Below are positions 14,162 through 21,681 of a stretch of DNA of 26,799 nt, in pieces. Each line of letters opens with the position of its first letter. Positions within the stretch are counted from its first letter, which is position 1. The notes under the pieces are model-generated. The model saw nothing but the letters and a program-made list of their open reading frames with translations. It searched no databases and was not told where the DNA came from. Origin of the DNA: JAWBOW01 sp038825775 (GTDB taxonomy: Archaea > Nanobdellota > Nanobdellia > Woesearchaeales > WAPY01); contig JAWBOW010000008.1 of assembly GCA_038825775.1 (NCBI GenBank), forward strand, positions 1 to 26,799, given 5' to 3'. A program made the translations under genes and the position numbers.

Positions 14162-17100
14162 ATGAAAAAAAATTTTTTATTATTAACATTGCTGGTTCTG
14201 TTGTTTTTTGAAACAAGTGCTTTTGCAACAACAAGATTTGTTGATATAACAGGAACTGACTCAGGAGATTGTAGCTTAAATCCTTGCAAAACAATAAGTT
14301 ATGCATTAGGACAATCAATAGATGGAGACATAATAAACATTAGTGTTGGAAATTATACCCTAACTAATACCTTATACATAAACAAAAAAATAACCCTTTT
14401 AGGTGTTGATAAGAATAAGGTTATAATAAATTCAAGTTTAATAAGTTCTGGTTATGGAATACAAGTTGCTTCTAGTGATGTTTCATTATTAAACTTTACA
14501 CTAATAGGCCCTAAAAGTCATACTAATGGTTATGGAATTTTTATTTCTGGAGTTTCTAACATTCAATTAAAAGATTTAATAGTAAGAAATTCTGGGAGAA
14601 GTGGAATAAACTTTAACGGTTGCAATAATGTTTTGCTTGAAAACATTCAAAGTTCTTACAATAATGGAACCGGAATTGGTATTAGTGATTCAAAAAATTT
14701 TGTTTTGAGAAATATAATCACTAACAACAACAATTGGTCTGGAATGGCCATATTTACTTCTGGACAATACTATGCTGGAGGTTGTGATAATATTCTATTG
14801 GAAGGAACAAATAGTTTTTCAGAAATAATACCTTTATATGCCGAAATAAGTAATTATTCAGGAGGGCCTGATTATCCAATAACAAACTTAAATGTTTCTA
14901 ATGATTTCAAGTACATTGTAAGATTTCCAATAATAAAACCAAAAGTTGTTGTTTTTTATCCTAACTTAAACACAGCATTAAATAATGCTTCACTCGCAGT
15001 TTCTTTAGGTGCGGTTGATGCTGTTGTTAATAAAGCACCAACACAAATACCATCAGATGATTATGGAACATTCTATGTTGGTCCTGGAATGAAAATTCAA
15101 TCAGCAATAAACAATGCAACTAATGGAAACACAATAAGCGTTCGAGCAGGAAATTATAGTGAAACAATAAAGATAACAAAACCCCTAACCTTAAGAGGAG
15201 CACAAGCAGGCAATGATGCTAGAACAAGAACAACAACCCAAGAATCAATAATAATATCAAATGACACTAATGGTGCAATACAAGTTCAAGCTGGTTCTGG
15301 ACAAGTAGTAATTAATGGTTTTAAAATAATTAATGCTGTTAAAGCAATACATGTTAATGGAATTACAAATAATGTTATTGTAAGAAACAATATTGTTGAA
15401 AATTCGAGTATTGATGCTGTAAATCTTTGGCGGGCAAAAAATGCAATTGTAGAATATAATTATGTTAATGGTGCAGGAACTAGTGGCATAACAGCAGGAG
15501 ATGACAATGGAACTTCAGTAGAAAATGATGGTGTCATAACAAAAGCAACAATAACTAATAATAAAGTTGTAAATGCAAAATATGGAATTACTGGTTATCA
15601 AAAAAGTAGTGTTATCGAAAATAACGAAGTAATTGGAAATGTAGCATTAGTTTATGGTGCTGGAATTGGAGGACAATTCTACAATACCACAATAAGATAC
15701 AATAATGTTTCAGGTTACTCCTCAGGAGCAGGAGTTGCATTTAATCCTTATCCTAACAGGGCAAACTCTTACAATGTAAGTGTTTTATTCAACAACATTT
15801 ACAATAATTTTGTTGGTTTGTTTTCAAATCAAACTCTAAACGGAAAAAACATTTTTGTTAATTATAATTACATCTTTAATAACAATAATGGAGGTGTTAA
15901 TTTAGTTAATGAATACTTAAACGCAGAATATAATTGGTGGGGAGATTCTTCAGGTCCTTATGATGGTTCTGATGATAGATCCTCAGGAGGACTTTATAAT
16001 CCTAGTGGCTTAGGAAATGATGTTACTGATTATATTGACTATGATCCTTGGCTTAAACAAAATGATGCTTTATGCTTAGAAACAAACATTCCAAATAATA
16101 TGATTGTTGGAAGAACTTATCCTATTTCTATAAAGATGAAAAACATTGGAATAAATCCTTGGACAAAAACAGATAATTATAAACTTGGTTCTCAAAACCC
16201 TCAGGATAATACCATATGGGGTTTGAACAGAGTTGAGATTTTAGATAACACTCAAATTAATTTCTTGGAGGATTATACATTTAATTTTGTAATAACAGCG
16301 CCAACTAGTCCAGGAACTTATGATTGTGATTGGCAGATGGTTAAAGAATATGTTGCTTGGTTTGGAGAAACTTGTAGAAAACAAGTGAATGTTGTTTATA
16401 ATTGTGTTGATAATGATAATGATGGTTATTATGCTTATGATGCTGTTGAGTGTCCTTCTGGAAATGATTGTGATGATAATAATGCTGCTGTTAATCCTGG
16501 TGTTACAGAAATTTGCGGTAATGGCATAGATGACAATTGTGATGGACAAGTCGATGAGGAAAATGCTCTGGGTTGTGTGAATTATTATTTTGATAATGAT
16601 AATGATGGTTTTGGAATTAATGATTATAAATGTTTGTGCTTACCAGCTGAAAAATATACCGCTACTCAGAATAGTGATTGTGACGACACTAATCCTAATG
16701 TAAACCCTGAAGTTAAAGAAATTTGTGATGGTATTGATAATAATTGTAACTCCCAAATAGATGAAGGTTGTTTACCTCCAAGGATAAAAGCATTCAGACC
16801 GATGAATAACTCTTTAACAAATAATAACAGACCACACATTTGGGCTACTTATGAAACAAATTCTGGTTTCAAAGAATGTTTTGCAAAACTTGATAATGTT
16901 GAAATAACTGCACAATCTTCTTGTAGTAATTTTTACTTTGATTATTGGCCAAATCAAGAACTTTCTGATGGAACTCACAAGGTTTATTTAAAGGTCGTTG
17001 ATGTTAATGGTATGTTTAGCGAGGCTGTGTGGAGTTTTAAAGTTGATACGACAGGACCAACGATATCAATAAACAATCCTGAAAATAATAAAATTTATAA

Positions 17101-17626
17101 TAATCAAAGATTGTTATTAAATGTCAATATTGGAGAAAAAGCAACAAGAATAGAGTATTCAATAAACGATTACCGTTGGAATTATCTATGTAGGTATTGT
17201 AATTCTTACAGCGGTTATATAAACTTTGTTGAAGGTAATAATAATTTAAAAATTAGGGCTTACGATTCTTTAGGAAATTATAATACAGCCCAAATTAATT
17301 TTAATGTTGATTCACAAAAACCATTCATTTATTCTACAACTCCAAGATCAGGAACAAGAATTTATGCAACCCCAACATCTTTATTTTCAATGAGTTATTC
17401 AGAAGCATCTGTTAAGGAAGCTAAGTTTTATTATAAAATAGGAAATCAAGATTGGAATAGCATAGATCTAACAAGTAATTGTCAATCAGGCAAATCAAAA
17501 ACTTGTTCGGCAACACTTGATTTATCAGATGTTTCTAAAGGAACAAAGATCAATTATTATTTCACAATAAAAGATTATTTTGATAGGACAACAACTTCAA
17601 CATTAGCAACAGTTACAATTCAATAA
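14162..17626 (+). CDS. Large secreted surface protein: two beta-helix domains, Ig-like domains and MopE metal-binding repeats
   Basis: A 1154-aa exported protein. Signal peptide at 1-22 (MKKNFLLLTLLVLLFF..., likely cleavage after SAFA). Residues ~24-245 and ~300-615 are two right-handed parallel beta-helix domains of the NosD/pectate-lyase-like kind, each opening with the IQSAIN/TISYAL plus GDIINISVGNYT pattern. Residues ~633-745 form an Ig-like domain of the NBR1 type (MKNIGINPWT, APTSPGTYDCDW). Two MopE-type putative metal-binding units follow at ~746-805 and ~806-870 (DNDNDGYY, CDDNNAAVNPG, NGIDDNCDGQVDE). The C-terminal ~280 residues hold about three Ig-like domains (VDTTGPTISI). Many NxS/T sequons. 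There is no C-terminal TM or sorting signal, so attachment to the cell is unexplained. Probably an adhesin or S-layer-associated polysaccharide-binding protein. Confidence 0.9.
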   Translation: MKKNFLLLTLLVLLFFETSAFATTRFVDITGTDSGDCSLNPCKTISYALGQSIDGDIINISVGNYTLTNTLYINKKITLLGVDKNKVIINSSLISSGYGIQVASSDVSLLNFTLIGPKSHTNGYGIFISGVSNIQLKDLIVRNSGRSGINFNGCNNVLLENIQSSYNNGTGIGISDSKNFVLRNIITNNNNWSGMAIFTSGQYYAGGCDNILLEGTNSFSEIIPLYAEISNYSGGPDYPITNLNVSNDFKYIVRFPIIKPKVVVFYPNLNTALNNASLAVSLGAVDAVVNKAPTQIPSDDYGTFYVGPGMKIQSAINNATNGNTISVRAGNYSETIKITKPLTLRGAQAGNDARTRTTTQESIIISNDTNGAIQVQAGSGQVVINGFKIINAVKAIHVNGITNNVIVRNNIVENSSIDAVNLWRAKNAIVEYNYVNGAGTSGITAGDDNGTSVENDGVITKATITNNKVVNAKYGITGYQKSSVIENNEVIGNVALVYGAGIGGQFYNTTIRYNNVSGYSSGAGVAFNPYPNRANSYNVSVLFNNIYNNFVGLFSNQTLNGKNIFVNYNYIFNNNNGGVNLVNEYLNAEYNWWGDSSGPYDGSDDRSSGGLYNPSGLGNDVTDYIDYDPWLKQNDALCLETNIPNNMIVGRTYPISIKMKNIGINPWTKTDNYKLGSQNPQDNTIWGLNRVEILDNTQINFLEDYTFNFVITAPTSPGTYDCDWQMVKEYVAWFGETCRKQVNVVYNCVDNDNDGYYAYDAVECPSGNDCDDNNAAVNPGVTEICGNGIDDNCDGQVDEENALGCVNYYFDNDNDGFGINDYKCLCLPAEKYTATQNSDCDDTNPNVNPEVKEICDGIDNNCNSQIDEGCLPPRIKAFRPMNNSLTNNNRPHIWATYETNSGFKECFAKLDNVEITAQSSCSNFYFDYWPNQELSDGTHKVYLKVVDVNGMFSEAVWSFKVDTTGPTISINNPENNKIYNNQRLLLNVNIGEKATRIEYSINDYRWNYLCRYCNSYSGYINFVEGNNNLKIRAYDSLGNYNTAQINFNVDSQKPFIYSTTPRSGTRIYATPTSLFSMSYSEASVKEAKFYYKIGNQDWNSIDLTSNCQSGKSKTCSATLDLSDVSKGTKINYYFTIKDYFDRTTTSTLATVTIQ

Positions 17627-17657
17627 TTTCCAAAATTTTTACTCTTTTATTTTCAAA

Positions 17658-19031
17658 ATGATTTCACCGTTAGATGATAGGTATCGTGAATTGGTTAGAG
17701 AACTTGATGATATTTTCAGCGAGGAAAATTATGTTAGTGAGAGGGTTTTTTATGAGAAGGAGTGGCTTGTTTTTTTGTTAGAAAGAATTCCAGAATTAAA
17801 AGGCAATTTTAAAAATTCTTTAGATTTTATTGTTAGAACTATAAGAAAAACTTCTGTTGATTATGATCTTGTTAAGCAGATTGAAACAAAGGGTTATAAA
17901 GATATTAAGCCAACTAATCATGATGTTAAGGCAATAGAGATTGCTTTAAGAATAAGATTAAGAGAAAAACTTGAAAATCAAGGTTTTGAAGGACTAGAAA
18001 AAATCCTTTCTTATATTCATTTTGGAATAACATCTGAGGATATCGATAATATTGCTATTGCAACAATGCTCAAAAAAGGAACTAAGGTTTTAACAGAAAA
18101 TCTAGACGATATAATCAAAAAAATGGATTTTTTCGCAAAGAAATATTCTGATGTTGTAATGCTTTCAAGAACCCACGGACAAATTGCCTCTCCAACAACT
18201 TTAGGCAAAGAATTTAGGAATTATTGTGAAAGATTACAAGAGCAAAATGATAAACTAAAAGCACAAGATTATAAGGTTAAGTTTTCAGGTAGCACTGGAA
18301 ATTTTAATGCTTTTTATTATGCATTGCCAAATATTGATTGGTTGAAAATTTCTAAAGAGTTTGTTGAAGGTTTTGGTTTTAAGTTTAATCTTTACTCAAC
18401 TCAAAAAGAGCCGAACGATTCTCAAGCAGAATTGTTCCAAAATATTATGAGAATAAACAACATTTTGTTGGATTTTTCAATCAATGTTTGGAATTACATT
18501 TCAATAGGTTACTTGTCCTTAATAAAAACATCAGATGTTGGTTCTTCAGTAATGCCTCACAAAACAAACCCGATTGATTTTGAGAATGCTGAGGGTAATT
18601 TAGGAATTGCTAACTCTCTTTTTGATTTTTTCTCAAACAAAGTTGTTCTTTCAAGATACCAAAGGGATCTTTCTGATTCTACTGTTAAGAGGAATTATGG
18701 GTTAGCATATGGACATTCTTTATTGGCATATAAAAAAATACTTTCTGGACTGGAAAAAATAGTTGTTAATGAGAAAAAAATAAATAACGAGCTTAACCAG
18801 CACGCAGAAGTTTTAGCAGAACCAATTCAAACAAAACTAAGAACATTAGGATATTATAATGCTTATGAAATTTTAAGAGAAAAAACTCAGGGAAGAACAT
18901 TAAAAATTAAAAAATTCAGAGAAATAATAAAAGGGTTGGATATTCCTGAAAATTTGAAAAGAGAATTTTTAAAATTAGAGCCAAAAGATTATTTTGGGAT
19001 TGCTGACAAGATTGCTAAAAACGAATTTTAG
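17658..19031 (+). CDS. purB: Adenylosuccinate lyase, E. coli-type
   Basis: Cleaves SAICAR and adenylosuccinate with release of fumarate; with PurA it completes IMP to AMP. At 457 aa it is nearly the length of E. coli PurB (456) and follows it closely: ISPLDDRY at the start, TNHDVKAIE (86-94), HFGITSEDI (121-129), catalytic His173 in LSRTHGQIASPTTLGKE, and the signature GSSVMPHKTNPIDFENAEGN with catalytic Ser296/297. SRYQRDLSDSTVKRN and VLAEPIQTKLR are also E. coli-like. Most archaea carry the B. subtilis-type enzyme instead, so a bacterial source is inferred. It begins 31 bp after the surface protein. Only purA, 4 kb away on the other strand, accompanies it; no other purine genes are in the window. 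Confidence 0.97.
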   Translation: MISPLDDRYRELVRELDDIFSEENYVSERVFYEKEWLVFLLERIPELKGNFKNSLDFIVRTIRKTSVDYDLVKQIETKGYKDIKPTNHDVKAIEIALRIRLREKLENQGFEGLEKILSYIHFGITSEDIDNIAIATMLKKGTKVLTENLDDIIKKMDFFAKKYSDVVMLSRTHGQIASPTTLGKEFRNYCERLQEQNDKLKAQDYKVKFSGSTGNFNAFYYALPNIDWLKISKEFVEGFGFKFNLYSTQKEPNDSQAELFQNIMRINNILLDFSINVWNYISIGYLSLIKTSDVGSSVMPHKTNPIDFENAEGNLGIANSLFDFFSNKVVLSRYQRDLSDSTVKRNYGLAYGHSLLAYKKILSGLEKIVVNEKKINNELNQHAEVLAEPIQTKLRTLGYYNAYEILREKTQGRTLKIKKFREIIKGLDIPENLKREFLKLEPKDYFGIADKIAKNEF

Positions 19032-19094
19032 TTTTTTAAAATTTGAATTCACAAATTCAAAAGTTTTTTATAATGTTTTAAAAAACACTTTTTT

Positions 19095-19724
19095 ATGAAA
19101 GAGGATAAAAAAGAATATTATAACAGAATAATCCTTCAAAACAAAATTTCAATAGTTGATTATATATTTAAAATTCCGAATGAAATCAATTTTGTTTCTA
19201 AAGTTCCAGTAGTTAAGAAACCAAACAACAACTCTTTCCAATACTATGCTTTGGTTAATGGAGAACAAGCCCTGCCAAACAAATTTGTTCAAGAATATGA
19301 TAATCAATTGGTCAATAACAAAGAGATAATAAGAGAAATTTTTTTGGATTATGAAGGAAAAAATAAAATAATAACACAAAATAAACTTCCAAAACTAAAC
19401 CTTGAAAGCATAACTAAAGAAGAAAAAATATTGAAGAACTTAGAAGTTATAATCCTAAAAATTTTGAACTACACAATACTAAACTTGGATAAGGAAATAG
19501 TTGGCATTATAAATAAAAACTTGGAAGAGAATGGACTTGAAGAAAGAGTTGATAGTGTTGGATATTATTTTAAAGATAATAAAATAAATTTTGTTTTTTT
19601 AAGAGAGCTTCCTGATTTTACTATAAAACATGATTACTCACTTATTTTAGAAGGAAAAATGCTTATTAAAAAAACATTCTTTAAGAACAAGAGCAGGTAT
19701 GATTTTATGAACAAAAATTTTTGA
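19095..19724 (+). CDS. Hypothetical protein, 209 aa
   Basis: Not recognised. A soluble, lysine- and asparagine-rich protein with mixed alpha/beta character. Residues ~15-65 suggest strands (ISIVDYIFKIPNE, VSKVPVVKKP, FQYYALVNGEQ); ~105-150 are helical (EEKILKNLEVIILKILNYT); ~150-195 again look like strands (VDSVGYYFKDNKINFVFLREL, LILEGKMLIKK). There are no cysteines, membrane spans or known catalytic motifs. ATG 19095 is preceded by an AT-rich TTTTTTATAATG at ~19064-19075, so it is probably leaderless. It follows purB by 63 bp and ends 13 bp from the convergent tRNA-His. Confidence 0.6.
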   Translation: MKEDKKEYYNRIILQNKISIVDYIFKIPNEINFVSKVPVVKKPNNNSFQYYALVNGEQALPNKFVQEYDNQLVNNKEIIREIFLDYEGKNKIITQNKLPKLNLESITKEEKILKNLEVIILKILNYTILNLDKEIVGIINKNLEENGLEERVDSVGYYFKDNKINFVFLRELPDFTIKHDYSLILEGKMLIKKTFFKNKSRYDFMNKNF

Positions 19725-19737
19725 TTTATCATATTAG

Positions 19738-19810
19738 GGCGGTAGGGGGGAATCGAACCCCCTCCTGAGGCTCCACAGGCCTCCACGCTAACCATTACGC
19801 CACTACCGCC
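19738..19810 (-). tRNA. tRNA-His (anticodon GUG), with encoded G-1
   Basis: Minus-strand cloverleaf: acceptor GCGGTAG/CTACCGC; D stem GCG/CGT; anticodon stem GAGGC/GCCTC around CTGTGGA (anticodon GTG); T arm GGGGG-TTCGATT-CCCCC. Discriminator C73 can pair with an encoded extra G at -1 (both included in the span), as expected for histidine identity. CCA is not encoded. No intron. Confidence 0.95.
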
Positions 19811-19894
19811 ATAAAAAATCTTTTATTTTAAAAGAATCTAAAATAAAAAGTATATTAATCTTTCTAATTTTTTATACACAAAATTATTATTTTT

Positions 19895-19926
19895 TGTTCG
19901 TAGTCTGTAGTTCCTTCACTTTGTTA
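19895..19926 (-). repeat. Partial tRNA-Arg trailer repeat unit
   Basis: Directly behind tRNA-Arg(UCG). The stretch on the plus strand from 19895 carries TGTTCGTAGTCTGTAGTTCC, close to the unit behind tRNA-Arg(UCU) at 1822-1841, and then a linker identical over 19 nt to 1781-1799 (the match runs to 19927, the tRNA discriminator). The second hairpin arm is missing, so this appears to be a truncated copy. The inner word differs (CTGTAG here, CTCCAG there) in step with the neighbouring tRNA end (CTGCAG versus CTGGAG). Confidence 0.7.
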
Positions 19927-19999
19927 CGGGCCTGCAGGGATTTGAACCCTGATAGTCCGGTCCGAAGCCGGATGCACTTCCTGATTATGCTACAGGCCC
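19927..19999 (-). tRNA. tRNA-Arg (anticodon UCG)
   Basis: Minus-strand cloverleaf: acceptor GGGCCTG/CAGGCCC; D arm GCATAATCAGGAAGTGC; anticodon stem TCCGG/CCGGA around CTTCGGA, giving anticodon TCG; T arm CAGGG-TTCAAAT-CCCTG. Discriminator G, no CCA encoded, no intron. It reads the CGN box. Lies 116 bp upstream of tRNA-His on the same strand; the pair may be cotranscribed. Its 3' flank carries the same repeat family as tRNA-Arg(UCU). Confidence 0.95.
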
Positions 20000-20121
20000 A
20001 AAAAATAATCTCGGTTTTATCTTTTAAAACTATTGTTCAAAGAAGTATTTAAAATTATTTATAAAAACAACTTCAGAACAACAATTAAAAAATAAAAAGA
20101 AAAAATTCAAAAATCAAATTT

Positions 20122-20403
20122 TTATTTCTTTGAAAGAACTATGTCAATGGTTGACACTCTTACTTGTTTTCCTTCTTTGTTCTCAAACTCTTCTGAGTCA
20201 ATCTTTATCTCTTTTACTTTTACTTGGTTGTTTAAGAATCTCTTCATTGCAACCTCTGCAACATCCACTGCTCTGCTAATGAATTTTCCCCTTGCCTTCA
20301 CTGTTACTTCAGGCACGTTCTTTGTTGTGAATTGCATCACAACTGCTGTTACATAGTTCATAAATGGTTTGTTACCCACAAATATTGAGTTGTCCGCTGC
20401 CAT
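20122..20403 (-). CDS. albA: Alba chromatin protein
   Basis: A 93-aa dimeric DNA/RNA-binding chromatin protein. FVGNKPFMNYV (8-18), VKARGKFISRAVDVAEVAMKR (35-55; Arg/Lys-rich RNA- and DNA-contact region) and the beta-hairpin end VRVSTIDIVLSKK match Sulfolobus Sso10b almost throughout. The position of Sso10b Lys16, the residue acetylated by Pat and deacetylated by Sir2, is Asn11 here, while the adjacent Lys17 equivalent (Lys12) is kept. A full Shine-Dalgarno GGAGGGTGGT (20408-20417) lies 4 nt before ATG 20403, and a TATA-like AATATAAAATAA sits further upstream, so it is probably a strongly translated gene with its own leader. eS17 lies 45 bp upstream on the same strand. Confidence 0.97.
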   Translation of the reverse strand: MAADNSIFVGNKPFMNYVTAVVMQFTTKNVPEVTVKARGKFISRAVDVAEVAMKRFLNNQVKVKEIKIDSEEFENKEGKQVRVSTIDIVLSKK

Positions 20404-20448
20404 TTAAACCACCCTCCTTGTTCTTCTTGTGTTTTCTAATTTTTTATT

Positions 20449-20640
20449 TTATATTTCTCCTTTTTTTGCTAGCCTTGTAACATAGCCTGCTATTATATTT
20501 CTAAGCTTTTTTGAATTACTAGTTATTAATTCTCCTACAATCAACTTGTTTTGCTCGTAATCATTACTTATTTTGTCCTTATACTTTTCAAATATTTCTT
20601 TGCTGATTCTCTTTATCATTGCTGTTTTTATTCTTCCCAT
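20449..20640 (-). CDS. rps17e: Ribosomal protein eS17
   Basis: A 63-aa small-subunit protein shared by archaea and eukaryotes. MGRIKTAMIKRISKEIFEKY at the N-terminus, FEKYKDKISNDYEQNKLIVG, and the signature SKKLRNIIAGYVTRLAKKGE match archaeal eS17 of ~62-67 aa. An upstream in-frame ATG at 20664 would add eight residues that the family lacks, and a TATA-like ATTTAAATAG at ~20664-20674 overlaps it, so ATG 20640 with a leaderless message is preferred. It lies between dUTPase and Alba on the minus strand. Confidence 0.95.
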   Translation of the reverse strand: MGRIKTAMIKRISKEIFEKYKDKISNDYEQNKLIVGELITSNSKKLRNIIAGYVTRLAKKGEI

Positions 20641-20694
20641 GTTTCTCAAAGTGTTTATAATCACTATTTAAATTTTTCCATTCTAAGTGGTAAT

Positions 20695-21216
20695 CTAAAG
20701 CTTTTTGCTGTTTTTCATTCCTTCTTCATATAGTTTTTTTAGTTCTGTTGCAATTTCTTCAAAATCTTCTTTGTTTATCTCTTTTATTCCAGTGCTACCA
20801 AAACCCCTGTCACTTCTCTTTGTTTTACTAATCTTATCTGCTTCTTCAATTTTTACTTTTATTACTGGGATTATTATCATTTGTGCTATTCTCATTCCCT
20901 TTTCAATCATTACTTCTCTATCGCTAAGGTTGAATAAAACAACAGAAACCTCTCCTCTATACCCAGAATCTATTGTTCCTGCAACCACATGAACATTAAG
21001 TTTTGTTACAATTCCAGCTCTGTCTTTTAAATAACCAACGTATCCTTTTGGAATTTCAACTATTATTCCACAAGGAACTATCTTTTGTTCATGCGGTTTT
21101 ATTATTACATCCTTTGCTGCTCTTAAATCAAAACCAACATCTGTTTCATTAATATACTGTGGAAGTTCAAGTTCTTTGTCTAATCTCTTAACTTTTAGAA
21201 TTATTTCTTTTTTCAT
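20695..21216 (-). CDS. dut: dUTP diphosphatase (trimeric dUTPase)
   Basis: Hydrolyses dUTP to dUMP and PPi. A 173-aa protein with all five trimeric-dUTPase motifs: I DVGFDLRA (26-33), II DRAGIV (65-70), III AGTIDSGYRGEV (79-90, catalytic Asp83), IV KGMRIAQMII (107-116), and V RSDRGFGSTG (134-143). Motif II usually reads RSGLA; its Ser is Ala67 here. Motif V is complete, which separates it from dCTP deaminases. The last ~28 residues form a helical Lys/Glu-rich tail beyond motif V that is longer than usual. Starts at ATG 21216; the upstream TTTATAAAAG suggests its own promoter within the minus-strand run. Confidence 0.95.
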   Translation of the reverse strand: MKKEIILKVKRLDKELELPQYINETDVGFDLRAAKDVIIKPHEQKIVPCGIIVEIPKGYVGYLKDRAGIVTKLNVHVVAGTIDSGYRGEVSVVLFNLSDREVMIEKGMRIAQMIIIPVIKVKIEEADKISKTKRSDRGFGSTGIKEINKEDFEEIATELKKLYEEGMKNSKKL

Positions 21217-21259
21217 CAGAACAGAACAATCTTGTTTCTTTTATAAATCTTTGTTTTTT

Positions 21260-21625
21260 TTATTGATAAAAAACAATAAGTCCTTTGAAAGAATTATTTT
21301 CTTTTCTTATTATCTCTTCCAAATCCTTTTTGTCTTTATCAAATACAGGTTCTATTAATGAGTAACTCAAAGTATTTCCGTTAAAGTGTTGTTGTTTGTA
21401 TTTGTATTTTATTAAGTAACCTATTACTTTAATGTATTCTATTCTTATATTTTTTTCAAAGTATTCTGTTACCAATTTTTCATACAAAACTTCTTTTTGA
21501 TTAAAATTAGTTATTTTTTCTTCTTCACAATAGGTTATTGTTCTGTTAAGAAATAAATCTTTTGAATCTTTTCTTTTTTTAATGTCTTCTTTTTTGTAGA
21601 CTGTGTGTAAGTATTCTGTCTCCAT
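21260..21625 (-). CDS. Hypothetical protein, 121 aa
   Basis: Not recognised. A charged soluble protein: METEYLHTVYKKEDIKKRKD, then a stretch with probable strands and helices (NRTITYCEEEK, KEVLYEKLVTEYFEKNIRIE, YIKVIGYLIKYKYKQQHFNG), ending FKGLIVFYQ. One cysteine, no membrane span. The frame opens at GTG 21634, but ATG 21625 has GGTG 6 nt upstream and fits better. A CAAGCAAGC word (21642-21650) and a TATA-like TTATAAAAAA just upstream resemble the leaders of the zinc-ribbon and top6B genes. Between purA (56 bp) and dut (43 bp) on the same strand. Confidence 0.6.
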   Translation of the reverse strand: METEYLHTVYKKEDIKKRKDSKDLFLNRTITYCEEEKITNFNQKEVLYEKLVTEYFEKNIRIEYIKVIGYLIKYKYKQQHFNGNTLSYSLIEPVFDKDKKDLEEIIRKENNSFKGLIVFYQ

Positions 21626-21681
21626 ACTGAACACCTTTTTTGCTTGCTTGTTTTTTATAAATTTTTATAATTTTTTTCTTT

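Noticed and set aside
13995..14318. Minus-strand open frame of 107 codons upstream of the 369-aa gene
   Set aside because: It overlaps the signal-peptide region of the 1154-aa surface protein in antisense and has no SD of its own.
19738..19810. tRNA-His first read with acceptor GGCGGTA, implying a missing G-1
   Set aside because: Aligning the T-stem GGGGG/CCCCC shifts the acceptor to GCGGTAG/CTACCGC, so G-1 is encoded and pairs with C73. Nothing unusual remains.
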